Assembly: GCA_963837425.1 (NCBI GenBank)
Contig: CAWINH010000002.1
Span: 618,091 to 682,090 of the forward strand
Reading direction: 5' to 3'
DNA: 64,000 nucleotides
Origin: CAWINH01 sp963837425
Lineage (GTDB): Bacteria > Chloroflexota > Limnocylindria > QHBO01
A model generated the notes under the pieces. That model ran no database searches and was not told the DNA's origin. It was given only the letters and a program-made list of their open reading frames with translations. Shown in pieces: positions 55,193-64,000 of this stretch. How positions within the stretch are numbered: the first letter of the stretch is position 1; every line of letters begins with the position of its first letter. Made by a program: the position numbers and the translations under genes.

Positions 55193-56336
55193 GCCCCCGA
55201 CCGATCGACCCGCTCGCGCTCCTCCGCCTGCAGGGCCCGATCGAGCCGTATCCGGTCGAGCCGTCGGACGAGGAGCTCGCGGCGTCGGTGGGCCTCGCGG
55301 TCGAGGACCTGATCCGCTTCGACATGAACACCCTCGGTGGCGGGCCGTTGCCCGGCGCGGTGGCGGGCGTGGCGCGCCTTCGACGGCGGGCGCTTCGTCG
55401 AGTACGGCGACCAGGGGCTGCGAGCGCTGCGGGCGGCGATCGGCGCGGTGATCGGCGTCAAGCCGCGCCGGGTCATTCCGGGCGCCGGCGCCGATGAGCT
55501 GATCCGGCTGCTGACCTCGACCGTGGTCGGGCCGGGCGATGCCGTCCTCGTCCCGGAACCGACGTTCGGGATGTTCGCCGTCGAGGCCAGGCTGGCCGGT
55601 GCCTCCGTCGTCACCGTCGAGCGCGCGTTCCCCGGCGAGCGCCAGCCGGTGGGGGCGCTGCGCGGCCGCCGCCGAGGCATCCGGCGCCCGCCTCGTGTGG
55701 CTCTGCTCGCCGAACAACCCGACCGGGGATGCCTATCTCCCCGACGAGGTCCTGCGCCTCGCGGACGGGCTCCGGGCGATCGTCGTGGTGGACGCCGTCT
55801 ACCAGGAGTTCGCCGAGGCGTCGCGGAACCTCGCGCCGGAGTCGTTGAGCCTCGTGGGCCTGCAGGCCGAGGTCCCCAACCTCGTGATCCTGCGCTCGCT
55901 GGCCAAGGCCTACGGGCTGGCCGGCGCTCGCGTCGGGTACGTCGTGGCGCAGCCGGAGCTGGCGGACCGCCTGGACGCCTCGCGACTGCCGCTCCCGATC
56001 GGCGGGGCCAGCGAGGCGGCCGCGCTCGCCGTGCTGGCCGATCCCGATACCGCCCGTCGGCGCCATCGGCAGATCGCCGCGGAACGCGAGCGCCTGGTCG
56101 GGCGCTCGCCGACCGTGCCTGGCTGACGCTGCCATCGGTCACGAACTTCTTCCTCGCGCAACCCCCGGCGCCGCTGGACGCCGGCAGCCTGGCCGCGAGC
56201 CGTGCTCCGGGACGGCATCGCGGTGCGGAGCTACCCGGCGGGCCTGCTGCGGGACTGGCTGCGGATCACGGCCCGCAGCGCCGAAGACGATGATCGGCTG
56301 CTCGCGGCGTTCGACGCGGCGAGCCGAACGGGCTGA
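55189..56336 (+). CDS. histidinol-phosphate aminotransferase-like PLP enzyme (frameshifted)
   Basis: A fold-type I aminotransferase of about 380 residues in three frames. Blocks in order: RFDMNTLGGGPLP, PGAGADELIRLLTSTVVGPG, LVPEPTFGMFAVEARLAGA, WLCSPNNPTGDAYLP, VVDAVYQEFAE, the PLP-lysine block RSLAKAYGLAGARVGYV, and a C-terminal GIAVRSYPAGLLRDWLRIT. Breaks near 55375, 55665, 56120 and 56200. The family converts imidazole-acetol phosphate in histidine synthesis, but paralogues act on threonine phosphate or aromatic oxo-acids, and no other his genes are nearby. Confidence 0.78.
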
Positions 56337-56338
56337 CC

Positions 56339-57713
56339 TCAGGGGGCGGGGATCACCTCGACAGGCCCGAAATTCCCCGCCGCCACCTCTTCGCGGACGC
56401 GCTCGGCATCGCCGACGGCGAGGACCAGCAGGTCCTCGGGGCGGATCAGGTCGTTCGCTGCGGCGTGGACCTCATCGGGACCAACCGCCTCGAGCTGCCC
56501 GCGATACGTCTGCCAGTAGTCATCGGCCAGGCCGTACACGGCGAGCGGCTCGATCGCACCCGCCACGCCCCCGGTCGTCTCGAAGCGGAGCGGGAAGACG
56601 CCGACCAGGAAGTCACGCACCTCGCGCAGCTCGGCCATCGAGCGGCGGCTGCGGCGCGAACCTCGTCCAGCTGGCCCAGCAGCTCGCGAATGGCATCCGC
56701 GGTGACCTCGGTCTGCACCGCGGCGGAGGCGCTGAACGGACCCGCAGCGCGGCGGGCGTCGAAGCGGGCATGGGCGCCGTACGTGTAGCCGAGCTCCTCC
56801 CGCAGCCGCCGGTTCAGCCGGCTGCCGAACACGCCGCCCAGCAGCGCCCCGAGGACAAGCGCGGGGAAGTACCGCGGATCCATGCGCTCGATGCCCGAGG
56901 TGGCCGACGCGGAGCTCGCTCTGCACCGATCCGGGCCGGTCGACGATGACGACCCGGCGGCCGCCGCGCGCCGACGGCGACGAAGGAGCGGTGCCCCGAC
57001 CCGCTGCCGTCCCAGTCGCCGAAGCGCATCTGCGCGGCGCGCATCACCGCCTCGGTGTCGATCGAAGCCGGCAACCACGAGGTCGCGCGCGGTCGGGGCC
57101 CAGCTGCGCGGCATGGAACCGGCGCGACGTCGTCGAGGCTCAGGGCCTCGACGGCCTCGGGCGCCGCCTGCCGACAGCCGCCGGTAGGGCGTCGCCGCAT
57201 CGAAGAGCTCGCGGAGGAACAGCTCGTCCGCCAGGCGTCCGGGCTCCGAGCGCAGCCTGGAGGATCTCGTTGAGGCGCTCGGCCTTCAGGCGAGCGAACT
57301 CGCCCGGGATCGAGGCGTGGGTCGCGGACCATCTCCGCCAGCAGCTCGATGCCGCTCTCGCATGTGCTCCGGGAGCGACTGGAAGGCGGCCCGGGCGGAG
57401 TCCCAGCTCGACTCGCTGCTGACCTCGATCCCGAGGCGCTCGGTCGCCTCGGCGAAGGCCGCCGGCGTCGAGCCGTCGCGTGCCGGTGACGAGCAGGCTG
57501 GGCGGTCAGCGCCGCGACGCCGGCGTGCGCCTCGTCCTCGCTCGCCGCGCCGGCGTCGACCACCAGGTGGACGTTCGTCATCGTCGCGCCCGGCAACGGG
57601 ACCATCCAGACCCGCATCCCGTTCGTCAGCTCGCGCCGCTCGAAGTCCGGGAAGCGGTACGGCCGCGGGGCGCCGGACGGGGGCCGCAGGGGATTCGCGA
57701 GCGTCCCGGTCAC
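56339..57713 (-). CDS. M16-family peptidase-like subunit without the zinc motif (heavily frameshifted)
   Basis: About 455 residues: PDFERRELTNGMRVWMVPLP and VHLVVDAGAASEDEAHAGVAA open an M16 domain, but the position of HxxEH reads GVAALTAQ, so the zinc site is lost, as in the non-catalytic partner of bacterial M16 pairs. The C-terminal half (56339-56890, LVLGALLGGVFGSRLNRRLR and ELGYTYGAHARFDARRAAGP) is intact. At least six indels lie between 56640 and 57480. It follows and overlaps the catalytic gene. Confidence 0.72.
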
Positions 57714-59027
57714 GAGCTCGCCTCGTCACCCGCGGCGGTGTGGCGGCCGCCCTGCCGCTCGGGCAGGTAGGTGAGCGAGAGGCGGTTGTCCGCGCGCAGG
57801 ACCATCGACATCGCCGACGCGGACGCGTCCCGCGTCGACGGCGAGGTAGCGACTGACCTCGTCGTTGATCCGTTCCGGCTCGTCGAACAGGCAGCGCGTA
57901 CATCGAGAGCCGATCGGCGCGCTCGCGAGCTCCGCTCGAGGCTCGACTCGACGGCCGCCGCGTGGAGGTTCCGAACCCGCTCCAGCTCGTCGTCACTCGG
58001 TCCGTCGGCGCTCAGGCGGTCGACCTCGGCCAGGACGGCCGCCTCGAGGTCCGCCGGGTCGATCCCCGGTCGGGCGGTGGCCCAGATCGTGAACATCGAG
58101 GCGCCGCCCACCACCGGGAAGGGGAAGACGGTGACGTCCTGGGCCAGCTGCCGCTCGCGGACGAGGACCCGGTAGAGGCGCGAGGCGCGACCGACGCCGA
58201 GGAGGTCGGCCGCGACCGAGAGGTCGTCCCAGGCATCGGTCCCGAAGACCGGCATGCGGTACGCGAGGTAGACGCGGGGCAGCGAGCAGGCGTCGGGCAC
58301 GGACTCGCGGAGCTCGCCGCCCAGGATCGGCTGGATCGTCATGTCCGGCGCCGGGGGCAGGGACGGATTGGCGGGGATCGGGCCAAAGTGCCGCTCGATC
58401 ATCGCCAGCGCCGCGGCCGGCTCGAAGTCGCCGGCAACGGTGAGCACCGCGTTGTTCGGCGCGTAGTAGGTGGCGAAGAAGGCTGGAAACGTCCTCGAGG
58501 CTCGGCCGCGTCGAGGTCCTCCATCGAGCCGATCGTCGGGATGGTGGTACGGGTGGCCCTCGGGGAAGAGAGCGGCCTGGATCCGCTCGTCCCAGGTGCC
58601 GTAGGGCTGGTTGTCGACCGCCCAGCGCCGCTCGTTCTTCACGACCTCGCGCTGGTTGTCCAGCTTCTCCTGGGTCATCGCCGGCAGCAGGCTGGCGAGC
58701 CGGTCCGCCTCGAGCCAGAGCGCCGAGCTCCAGCTCGTGGCTGGGGAGCGTCTCGAAGTAGTTCGTGCGGTCCAGCCAGGTCGTGGCGTTCAGCGTGCCG
58801 CCGGCGGCCTGCACGAGCGCGAAGTGCTCGCCCTTGGCCACGTGCTCCGACCCCTGGAACATCATGTGCTCGAACAGGTGCGCGAAGCCGGTGCGGCCCG
58901 GCTTCTCGTGCTTGCTGCCGACGTCGTACCAGAGGTTCACGGCGACGATGGGTGCGGTCTCGTCCGGCGAGAGGACGACGCGCAGGCCATTCTCGAGCCG
59001 GTGGCGCTCGATCGGGACATGAGGCAA
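57710..59027 (-). CDS. M16-family zinc peptidase, catalytic subunit (frameshifted)
   Basis: About 440 residues of a pitrilysin-type processing peptidase. The inverted zinc motif HLFEH is at 50-54 (His50, Glu53, His54) after NLWYDVGSKHEKPGRTGFA; the distal Glu region follows with a break at about 58700. YAPNNAVLTVAGDFEP, ACSLPRVYLAYRMPVFG and LGVGRASRLYRVLVRER are M16_C blocks. Further breaks near 58490, 57890 and 57820. TTG start. With the zinc-less paralogue downstream it would form the usual two-subunit clamshell. Substrates are unknown. Confidence 0.82.
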
Positions 59028-59092
59028 GGGACCCCCTGCTCGCTTCAGGACAACGACCGGGCCAGCGAGACCCGGTCGTCGGGTGGCTGCAA

Positions 59093-59167
59093 TGGTGAGC
59101 GCCCAGGGATTCGAACCCTGAACCTAGTGATTAAGAGTCACTTGCTCTGCCGTTGAGCTAGGCGCCC
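59093..59167 (-). tRNA. tRNA-Lys, anticodon CTT
   Basis: Complete cloverleaf: acceptor GGGCGCC paired with GGCGCTC (one G-U), D arm GCTC/GAGC, anticodon stem AGTGA/TCACT with loop CTCTTAA (anticodon CTT), T arm CAGGG-TTCGAAT-CCCTG, discriminator A, encoded CCA. Confidence 0.95.
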
Positions 59168-59225
59168 GCGACGATGATGCCGGACCCTCACCGCGGGCGT
59201 CAACCGCAGCGGGCCGGGCTGCAGG

Positions 59226-59846
59226 TCAGACGCCGTTCGGTTCGGGTGACTTTCCGTAGCGGTGGTCGAAGAACTTCTGGACGGAGCCGATGTCGGCGGC
59301 TGTCGAGGTAGAGGAGCCAGTCCCAGGCGGTGACCGCGATCGGATGGCCGAAGTCCTGCCCGGTCCACGGGCGAGACGATCGCCTTGTAGCGGGTGGTCT
59401 GCTGCTGCTGCCGGACCCAGTTCTCGAGTGCGCTGATGCCCGCCGCGTCGAGCTGGCCGGGCTGGTACCAGATGACGATCCCGCCGTGCTCGAGGTTGTG
59501 GACCATCTGGTACTCGATCGCCGGGTTGGCGGCGGTGTAGACGCCCCACTGCCCGGGCGTGACCCAGTGCGTGCCGGAGGTGGCCGGGACCGACGAGTAG
59601 GGGCCGCCCTCGGCGCCGACCGCCACGTGCTCCCTCCCGTCGTCGACCTGGCGCGTGCCGATGAGTCGCTGCCCCGCCACCCCCGAAGAGGAGCAGGATG
59701 ACGAGCACGATGACGCCGATCAGCAGCACGCCGCCGATCAGGATCAGGCGCCAATCGATGTCGACGCGCGCTCGCCGAAACGCCGGCCCATCGCCGCATC
59801 CGATGCTCGGGACGGCGCTGCACCGCTGCGTTCGTCGCTTTGCCAT
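59226..59846 (-). CDS. DUF3105 single-pass membrane protein (frameshifted)
   Basis: About 205 residues: a basic N-terminus, one helix (LILIGGVLLIGVIVLVILLL), then the DUF3105 domain with TSGTHWVTPGQWGVY, VHNLEHGGIVIWYQPG and HPIAVTAWDWLLYLD. Breaks near 59685, 59370 and 59300. The family is exported and common in Actinobacteria and Chloroflexota; the function is not known. The paired His/Glu in HNLEHGG could bind metal. Confidence 0.75.
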   Translation of the reverse strand: MAKRRTQRCSAVPSIGCGDGPAFRRARVDIDWRLILIGGVLLIGVIVLVILLLFGGGGAATHRHAPGRRREGARGGRRRGRPLLVGPGHLRHALGHARAVGRLHRRQPGDRVPDGPQPRARRDRHLVPARPARRGGHQRTRELGPAAAADHPLQGDRLARGPGRTSAIRSRSPPGTGSSTSTAADIGSVQKFFDHRYGKSPEPNGV

Positions 59847-59962
59847 CAGGCGCGACAGGATACCGGGTCGCGCCGGAGGTCCGCTGCGGCGGCTGGGCGG
59901 TGCCTTGCTAGAATCGGGGAACGATGCCGCCACGCCGCGGCGTTCTTCTTCCCGGAGGTGAG

Positions 59963-60539
59963 ATGGCCGACCCTGACGAGCCGCGTCGCGAACGCGCGAG
60001 CATTCCCGGGCTTGCCCGGCAGCTGGTCGGCGGGATCATGCAGCTCGCGCGGCTGGAGCTGACCCGTGCGCGCCAGGAGATCGGCGGGATGCTGGCGGAG
60101 ACCCGCCTGGCGCTCGTCTTGTTCGGGATCGCGGCGGCGCTGGGCTTCCTGGTCCTGGTCACGCTGGACGTGGCGGTGGTGCTGGGCACCGCGGCGCTCT
60201 TCGCGGTGATCGCGGACCTGCTGGTGGTGATCGTCATCGTGGCAACCTTCACCGCGGTCGTGGTCCTGTACGTGCTGCTGGGCGCGGGTGGCGTGATGGC
60301 CAACCCGCTGGGGGCATTCGCGCTTCATCGTGGTGGCGGTCGCGCTGGCGGTGCCCGCCTATTTCGGCTTCTCGCCGGCCTGGATGGCCGCGCTCTTCGT
60401 GCTCTTCGTCGAGATGGCGCTGGCGGGGGTGGCCGTGGTGCGCGGCATCGCTCACGTGCATATCGGCCCGCCGGAGGAAACGATCGCAGCGGTCAAGGAG
60501 GACATCGCGTGGGCGAAACGCTTGCTGAGACGCGGCTAG
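59963..60539 (+). CDS. holin-X-like (Phage_holin_3_6) membrane protein (one frameshift)
   Basis: About 190 residues. An amphipathic N-terminal helix (GLARQLVGGIMQLARLELTR) precedes four membrane helices; this is the actinobacterial Holin-X/YqjE-like pattern, despite the name not a phage gene here. A break near 60325 joins the last two helices and the end EDIAWAKRLLRRG. ATG 59963 was chosen for its GGAGGTG site. The next gene overlaps its end. Function unknown; these pairs are often linked to stress or envelope genes. Confidence 0.7.
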
Positions 60540-61123
60540 AGGTCGACGCCCAGCGCGAGGAGCTCCAGCGCCGAGTGGATGAGCTCCGGGCGCGGGTCCG
60601 TCACGCGCTCGACATTCGGGCGCAGTTCAAGGAGAACCCGGTCGTCTTCGTGGGGGTCGCGGCCGGGACGGCATTCCTGGTCGCGGGTGGCCCGATGCGG
60701 GTGGCCCGCCTGGTGCGTCGCCGGCTGCGGCCGAGCACGGCCGAGCAGGCGTACGACGCGCTGCCGAAGTCGATGCAGGCCTGGGTGGACACGATGGCCG
60801 GCGGCATGGGGCCGCGTGCCGCCCGGGCCCGCAGGCTCTGGCCGAGGAGCTGCTCGCCTGGCGCTTGCCGCGACGAAGAACAAGAAGGCGCGCAGGCAGC
60901 TGGCGAAGGCGATCACCGAGGGCACGCCCGGCCCGGAGCGGGCGATCTGGAAGGCGGTCGAGTCCGGCCTGACGCTGCTGTCAGCGGCGATCGCCCGCCA
61001 GGCCGTCGAGCGGTTCGTCAGCGGTCCGCCTGCGCGGCCGCCCACCAATGGGGCGGCACGTCGGGGCCGGGGGCCCGCGCGTACTCGGGATTCTCGACCC
61101 TGGCTCGCGCAGGCGCGCATTGA
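60509..61123 (+). CDS. DUF3618-like membrane-associated protein (frameshifted, end uncertain)
   Basis: A GTG start gives ETRLEVDAQREELQRRVDEL, the DUF3618 helical opening, followed by a helix (VVFVGVAAGTAFLVAGG) and a basic region. Near 60855 it must shift frame to continue LAATKNKKARRQLAKAITEG and AIARQAVERFV. No in-frame stop occurs before tRNA-Leu in that frame, so the true end is not visible and probably lies between 61040 and 61180 behind another indel. It is paired with the holin-X-like gene as in many actinobacterial and Chloroflexota genomes. Confidence 0.6.
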   Translation: MGETLAETRLEVDAQREELQRRVDELRARVRHALDIRAQFKENPVVFVGVAAGTAFLVAGGPMRVARLVRRRLRPSTAEQAYDALPKSMQAWVDTMAGGMGPRAARARRLWPRSCSPGACRDEEQEGAQAAGEGDHRGHARPGAGDLEGGRVRPDAAVSGDRPPGRRAVRQRSACAAAHQWGGTSGPGARAYSGFSTLARAGAH

Positions 61124-61192
61124 AGCGGCCCGCGCGGGAACCACGCCGGCTGCAGTTCGAGCTGCGGCCGTTCTCTGTCAGGACTGCCGCAA

Positions 61193-61276
61193 GGGCGAGT
61201 GGCGGAACGGCAGACGCGCCGGCTTTAGGAGCCGGTGTCGCAAGACGTGCGAGTTCGAATCTCGCCTCGCCCACCA
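61193..61276 (+). tRNA. tRNA-Leu, anticodon TAG
   Basis: Acceptor GGGCGAG paired with CTCGCCC, anticodon stem CCGGC/GCCGG with loop TTTAGGA (anticodon TAG, reads CTA), a long variable arm as in class II tRNAs, T arm GCGAG-TTCGAAT-CTCGC, discriminator A and encoded CCA. It is 18 bases upstream of tig. Confidence 0.95.
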
Positions 61277-61294
61277 GCAGACACAGGAGGTGAC

Positions 61295-62631
61295 GTGGTC
61301 ACCGTCTCGACGAGAGCGGAACCCGGCTCGAGGATGGTCCTCGAGATCGAGGTGCCGCGCGGCGACGTCGACCGGCACTTTGCGACGGCGTACCGCCACG
61401 TCGCGGAGCGCACGAAGGTGCCCGGGCTTCCGCCCCGGCAAGGCGCCGCGCCACGTCATCGACCGCTTCGTGGGGCGCGACTCGGTCATCACCGAGGCCA
61501 TCGACCACCTGGTGGGGGAGAGCTACGACGCTGCCCTGGACCAGACCGACATCATCCCCATCGACCAGCCGACGTCGACATCGACCCGGCGGCGTGGCCG
61601 AGGGCAGCACGGTGCGATTCACGGCCACGGTCAGCGTCCGACCCGAGGTGGAGCTGGGCGCATACACCGACTACCCGTTCACGCTCGAGCACCCCGAGGT
61701 GACCGATGAGCAGGTGACGCAGGTGATCGAGGAGCTTCGCGGCGAGCAGGCCACGCTGCGCCCGATCGACGAGCGCGCCGCGGCGGAGGGCGACGTCGCC
61801 GCGGTGAAGTTCACCGGCACGATCGACGGTGAGCCGTTCGAGGGCGGCTCGGCGGATCGGCTGCCGCTCGTCATCGGCGAGGGGCGGATGGTTCCCGGCT
61901 GGGAGGAGCAGCTCGTCGGGATGCGCGATCGACGAGACGAAGGGCTTCGATGTCACCTTCCCCGACGACTACCGGGTCGAGGAGCTGCGCGGCAAGCGCG
62001 CCGCACTTCGAGGTGACCCTGCTCGACCTGCGCGAGCGGATCCTGCCCGAGCTGGACGACGAGTTCGCCAGGAGCGTCGCCGAGGTGCAGACCGTCGAGG
62101 AGCTTCGCGCCGAGATCCGCGAAGCGCTCGAGCAGCGGGCCGCGGCGAGGCGCGCCATGCCTTCGGCGACCGGATCATCGACTTCGCGACCGCGAACGCG
62201 ACGGTCGACGTGCCCGAGGTGATGATCGCGAACGAGATCGAGATCATGCGCGACGAGCTGGGCACCCGGCTCGCCCACCAGCGCATCGGCATGGAGCAGT
62301 ACCTCGAGCTGGCGAAGCAGACGCCCGAGGAGCTGGCCGCCGAGCTGCGCGAGCCGGCCTCGCGGCGGGTCAAGGTGCTCCTCGTCCTGTCGGCGATCGC
62401 CGAGAAGGAGGGGATCGACGCCGACGACGCCGAGATCGACGCCGAGATCGCCGACCAGCTCGCGCGCTACGAGGACGAGCCGCGGCTTGCCGAGTACCTC
62501 GGCTCGCGGCGAGGGCGCAGCTACCTGCGCATGACGCTTCGCAACCGTAAACTGGTCGACGCGCTCATCGATCGCGCCCTCGGGACCGAGGATCGGCCGC
62601 CACAACCACGAAGGAGCCCGAGGAAGCCTGA
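61295..62631 (+). CDS. tig: trigger factor (ribosome-associated chaperone, multiply frameshifted)
   Basis: About 445 residues in several frames. Ribosome-binding N-domain: MVLEIEVPRGDVDRHFATAY then PGFRPGKAPRHVIDRFVG, the FRPGK-type signature loop. PPIase domain: FTGTIDGEPFEGGSADRLPL and VPGWEEQLVGM. The C-terminal arm (62160-62580) is intact, including VMIANEIEIMRDELGTRL. Breaks near 61430, 61590, 61930, 62005, 62150 and 62595; the last restores the end TTTKEPEEA. The GTG start follows AGGAGG. Its stop overlaps the clpP start. Confidence 0.9.
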
Positions 62632-63320
62632 TGCTGGTCCCGATGGTCATCGAGTCGAGCGCCCGCGGCGAGCGGGCCTTCGACATCTACTCCCGCCTCC
62701 TCAAGGAGCGGATCATCTTCCTCGGCGACCCGATCGAGGACCACGTCGCGAACCTGGTCATCGCCCAGCTCCTCTACCTCGAGAGCGAGGACCAGGAGAA
62801 GGACATCAGCCTCTACATCAACTCGCCCGGCGGGGTGGTCACCAGCGGCCTCGCGATCTACGACACGATGCAGTACCTCAAGGCGCCGGTCAGCACGATC
62901 TGCATCGGCCAGGCGGCCAGCATGGGATCCGTGCTGCTGGCGGCCGGCGCGCGCGGCAAGCGTTTCGCGCTGCCGAACAGCCGGATCATGATCCACCAGG
63001 GATCGGCGGGGTTCCGCGGCAACACGCCGGACGTGGAGATCCAGGTCCGGGAGGTCATGAACCTCACCGAGCGGCTCATGAAGATCCTCGCCGAGCACAC
63101 CGGCCAGTCGGCGGAGAAGGTCCGCAAGGACTCGGACCGCGACTACTTCATGAGCGCCGAGGAGGCCAAGGCCTACGGCCTCATCGACGACGTGTTCGTC
63201 GGCGACCACGAGTCGTTGATCAGCATGGCACAGGCGGCGGGGGGATCGGTTCCGTCCGCCGGCCGGCAGGCCGAGGTGCAGACCGAGCAGCAGGGCGACG
63301 ACTCCGCGAAGAAGAAGTAG
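62631..63320 (+). CDS. clpP: ATP-dependent Clp protease proteolytic subunit
   Basis: A 229-residue ClpP, intact. The catalytic triad is Ser97 (GQAASMGS), His122 (RIMIHQGSAG) and Asp171 (DSDRDYFM). The C-terminal 30 residues are a longer, charged tail (ending DDSAKKK) than most ClpPs. It is translationally coupled to tig through TGATG. It works with ClpX, encoded 560 bases downstream beyond a reverse-strand gene. Confidence 0.97.
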   Translation: MLVPMVIESSARGERAFDIYSRLLKERIIFLGDPIEDHVANLVIAQLLYLESEDQEKDISLYINSPGGVVTSGLAIYDTMQYLKAPVSTICIGQAASMGSVLLAAGARGKRFALPNSRIMIHQGSAGFRGNTPDVEIQVREVMNLTERLMKILAEHTGQSAEKVRKDSDRDYFMSAEEAKAYGLIDDVFVGDHESLISMAQAAGGSVPSAGRQAEVQTEQQGDDSAKKK

Positions 63321-63326
63321 CGCTCG

Positions 63327-63808
63327 TCATCCGAGACGCGCCCGCGCCCTCGTGCCGCAGGTACCAGCGTTTGACCGAGGTATCCGATCCCCAGCCGCCG
63401 ATCGACCCGTCGGCGTGGATGACCCGATGGCACGGCACCACCGGAGTGAGGGGACAGCGGGACATCGCGCCACCCACCGCCCGCGCCGCTCGCGGGCTCC
63501 CGACGATCGCCGCCAGGTCGCGATAGCTCGTCGTCCGCCCATAGGGAATCGCGATCGCCGCGTGCCACACGGCCGTGTCGAACGCGGTGCGGCCGGATAG
63601 GTCGAGCGCCAGGCGGAAGGCCCGGCGCCGGCCGCTGAAGTACTCGTCGAGCTGCTCGAGCGGCTCGGCCAGCGCATCGGGGTCGAGCCGGCCAGCCAGG
63701 TCGGGATGCTCGGCGCGGGTGATCGAGCCGCAACCCGACTGACGTCGCCTCGAGCCAGAGCCGGCCGATCGGGGTCTCGAGGACGGCAATCCGCGCATCG
63801 GCCGGCAT
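63327..63808 (-). CDS. ogt: methylated-DNA-protein cysteine methyltransferase (two frameshifts)
   Basis: Suicide repair protein for O6-alkylguanine, about 160 residues. N-terminal RIAVLETPIGRLWLEATS in one frame, then after a break near 63735 the core FDTAVWHAAIAIPYGRTTSY and the acceptor motif PCHRVI followed by ADGSIGGWG. A second break near 63345 gives the normal end RARARLG; the uncorrected frame would run antisense into clpP. It sits on the opposite strand between clpP and clpX. Confidence 0.88.
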
Positions 63809-63882
63809 CGGCTCATCCTAGTCGGGCGGACCATCGATCCATGGCGGTGGAGTGGTTCGCCCGTGCTATCCTCGCCGGGCGC

Positions 63883-64000
63883 ATGACCAGCAAGACCAAG
63901 GTGCCGTATCGCTGCTCCTTCTGCGGGAAGAGCCAGGAGCAGGTCCGCAAGCTCATTGCGGGCCAGGGCGTCTACATCTGCGACGAGTGCATCAACCTCT
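63883..64000 (+). CDS. clpX: ClpX ATPase, N-terminal zinc-binding domain (cut by window edge)
   Basis: First 39 residues only. The zinc-finger Cys residues C-x2-C (CSFC) and C-x2-C (CDEC) with GQGVYICDECINL are the ClpX start, and the tig-clpP-clpX order supports it. TATCCT ends 10 bases before the ATG. Confidence 0.93.
   Translation, partial: MTSKTKVPYRCSFCGKSQEQVRKLIAGQGVYICDECINL

Noticed and set aside
59963..60539. Prophage because of the holin-like protein
   Set aside because: No phage genes nearby; holin-X/DUF3618 pairs are common chromosomal genes.

Overview
The window is G+C-rich bacterial chromosome from an organism I cannot name with certainty. Gene content (single-chain cytochrome b next to a Tat-type Rieske protein, DUF2089/DUF4097 operon, tig-clpP-clpX order, cyanophycin genes, promoters placed for leaderless mRNAs) would suit a Chloroflexota or actinobacterium-like lineage, with Chloroflexota (Limnocylindria-like) my best guess. 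There is no rRNA, CRISPR array, transposase or integrase. A striking share of genes is broken by single-base frameshifts, densest in 23.8-33 kb and 50-63.8 kb. Most look like homopolymer or indel errors of a long-read or metagenome assembly rather than real decay, because the protein continues intact in the next frame.

Layout. 1-2.7 kb: respiratory bc complex (cytochrome b, Rieske, lipoprotein cytochrome c) and a DUF2269 membrane protein. 2.8-6.9 kb: a compact set of two SRPBCC proteins, a methyltransferase, a flavoprotein and a lone ketosynthase that looks like a small biosynthetic cluster. 6.9-9.0 kb: a 5'-truncated hydrolase and a berberine-bridge-type oxidase. 9.06-13.43 kb: a genomic island built on a tRNA-Arg(UCG) gene. 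Two 5' tRNA fragments inside a 160-bp repeat precede the intact tRNA and delimit two cargo segments (a Fic enzyme with an elaborate operator; a C39-like protease plus a propeller-like lipoprotein). 13.4-16.4 kb: NEW3-domain protein with an ABC exporter. 16.6-23.8 kb: membrane glycosyltransferase-like protein, KimA-type permease, the DUF2089-DUF4097-MFS operon, a J-domain protein. 23.8-33 kb: AceE, NDH-2, PlsY, PgsA, a DrrAB-like ABC exporter and a nucleotide-sugar epimerase-like protein. 33-38 kb: one long minus-strand operon led by lipA-lipB. 38-41.8 kb: degenerate-GGDEF/HD-GYP protein, a threonine-proline-rich secreted protein, AlkD-like repair protein. 41.8-47.3 kb: branched-chain-type 2-oxoacid dehydrogenase operon (thioesterase, E3, E1alpha, E1beta, E2). 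47.3-55.2 kb: cyanophycin locus (M20 peptidase, CphA-like Mur ligase without ATP-grasp, CphA, cyanophycinase, J-domain protein). 55.2-64 kb: HisC-like aminotransferase, a pair of M16 peptidases, tRNA-Lys, DUF3105, holin-X/DUF3618-like proteins, tRNA-Leu, tig-clpP-ogt-clpX.

How it fits together. AceE and the Bkd-type complex feed acyl-CoA to respiration, where NDH-2 and the bc complex pass electrons on; LipA/LipB supply the lipoyl cofactor these dehydrogenases need. PlsY and PgsA are consecutive steps of phospholipid synthesis. The cyanophycin genes form a nitrogen/carbon storage unit. The most unusual feature is the tRNA-Arg island with its repeated tRNA 5' halves and, upstream of fic, two identical-geometry 39-bp palindromic modules around a promoter.
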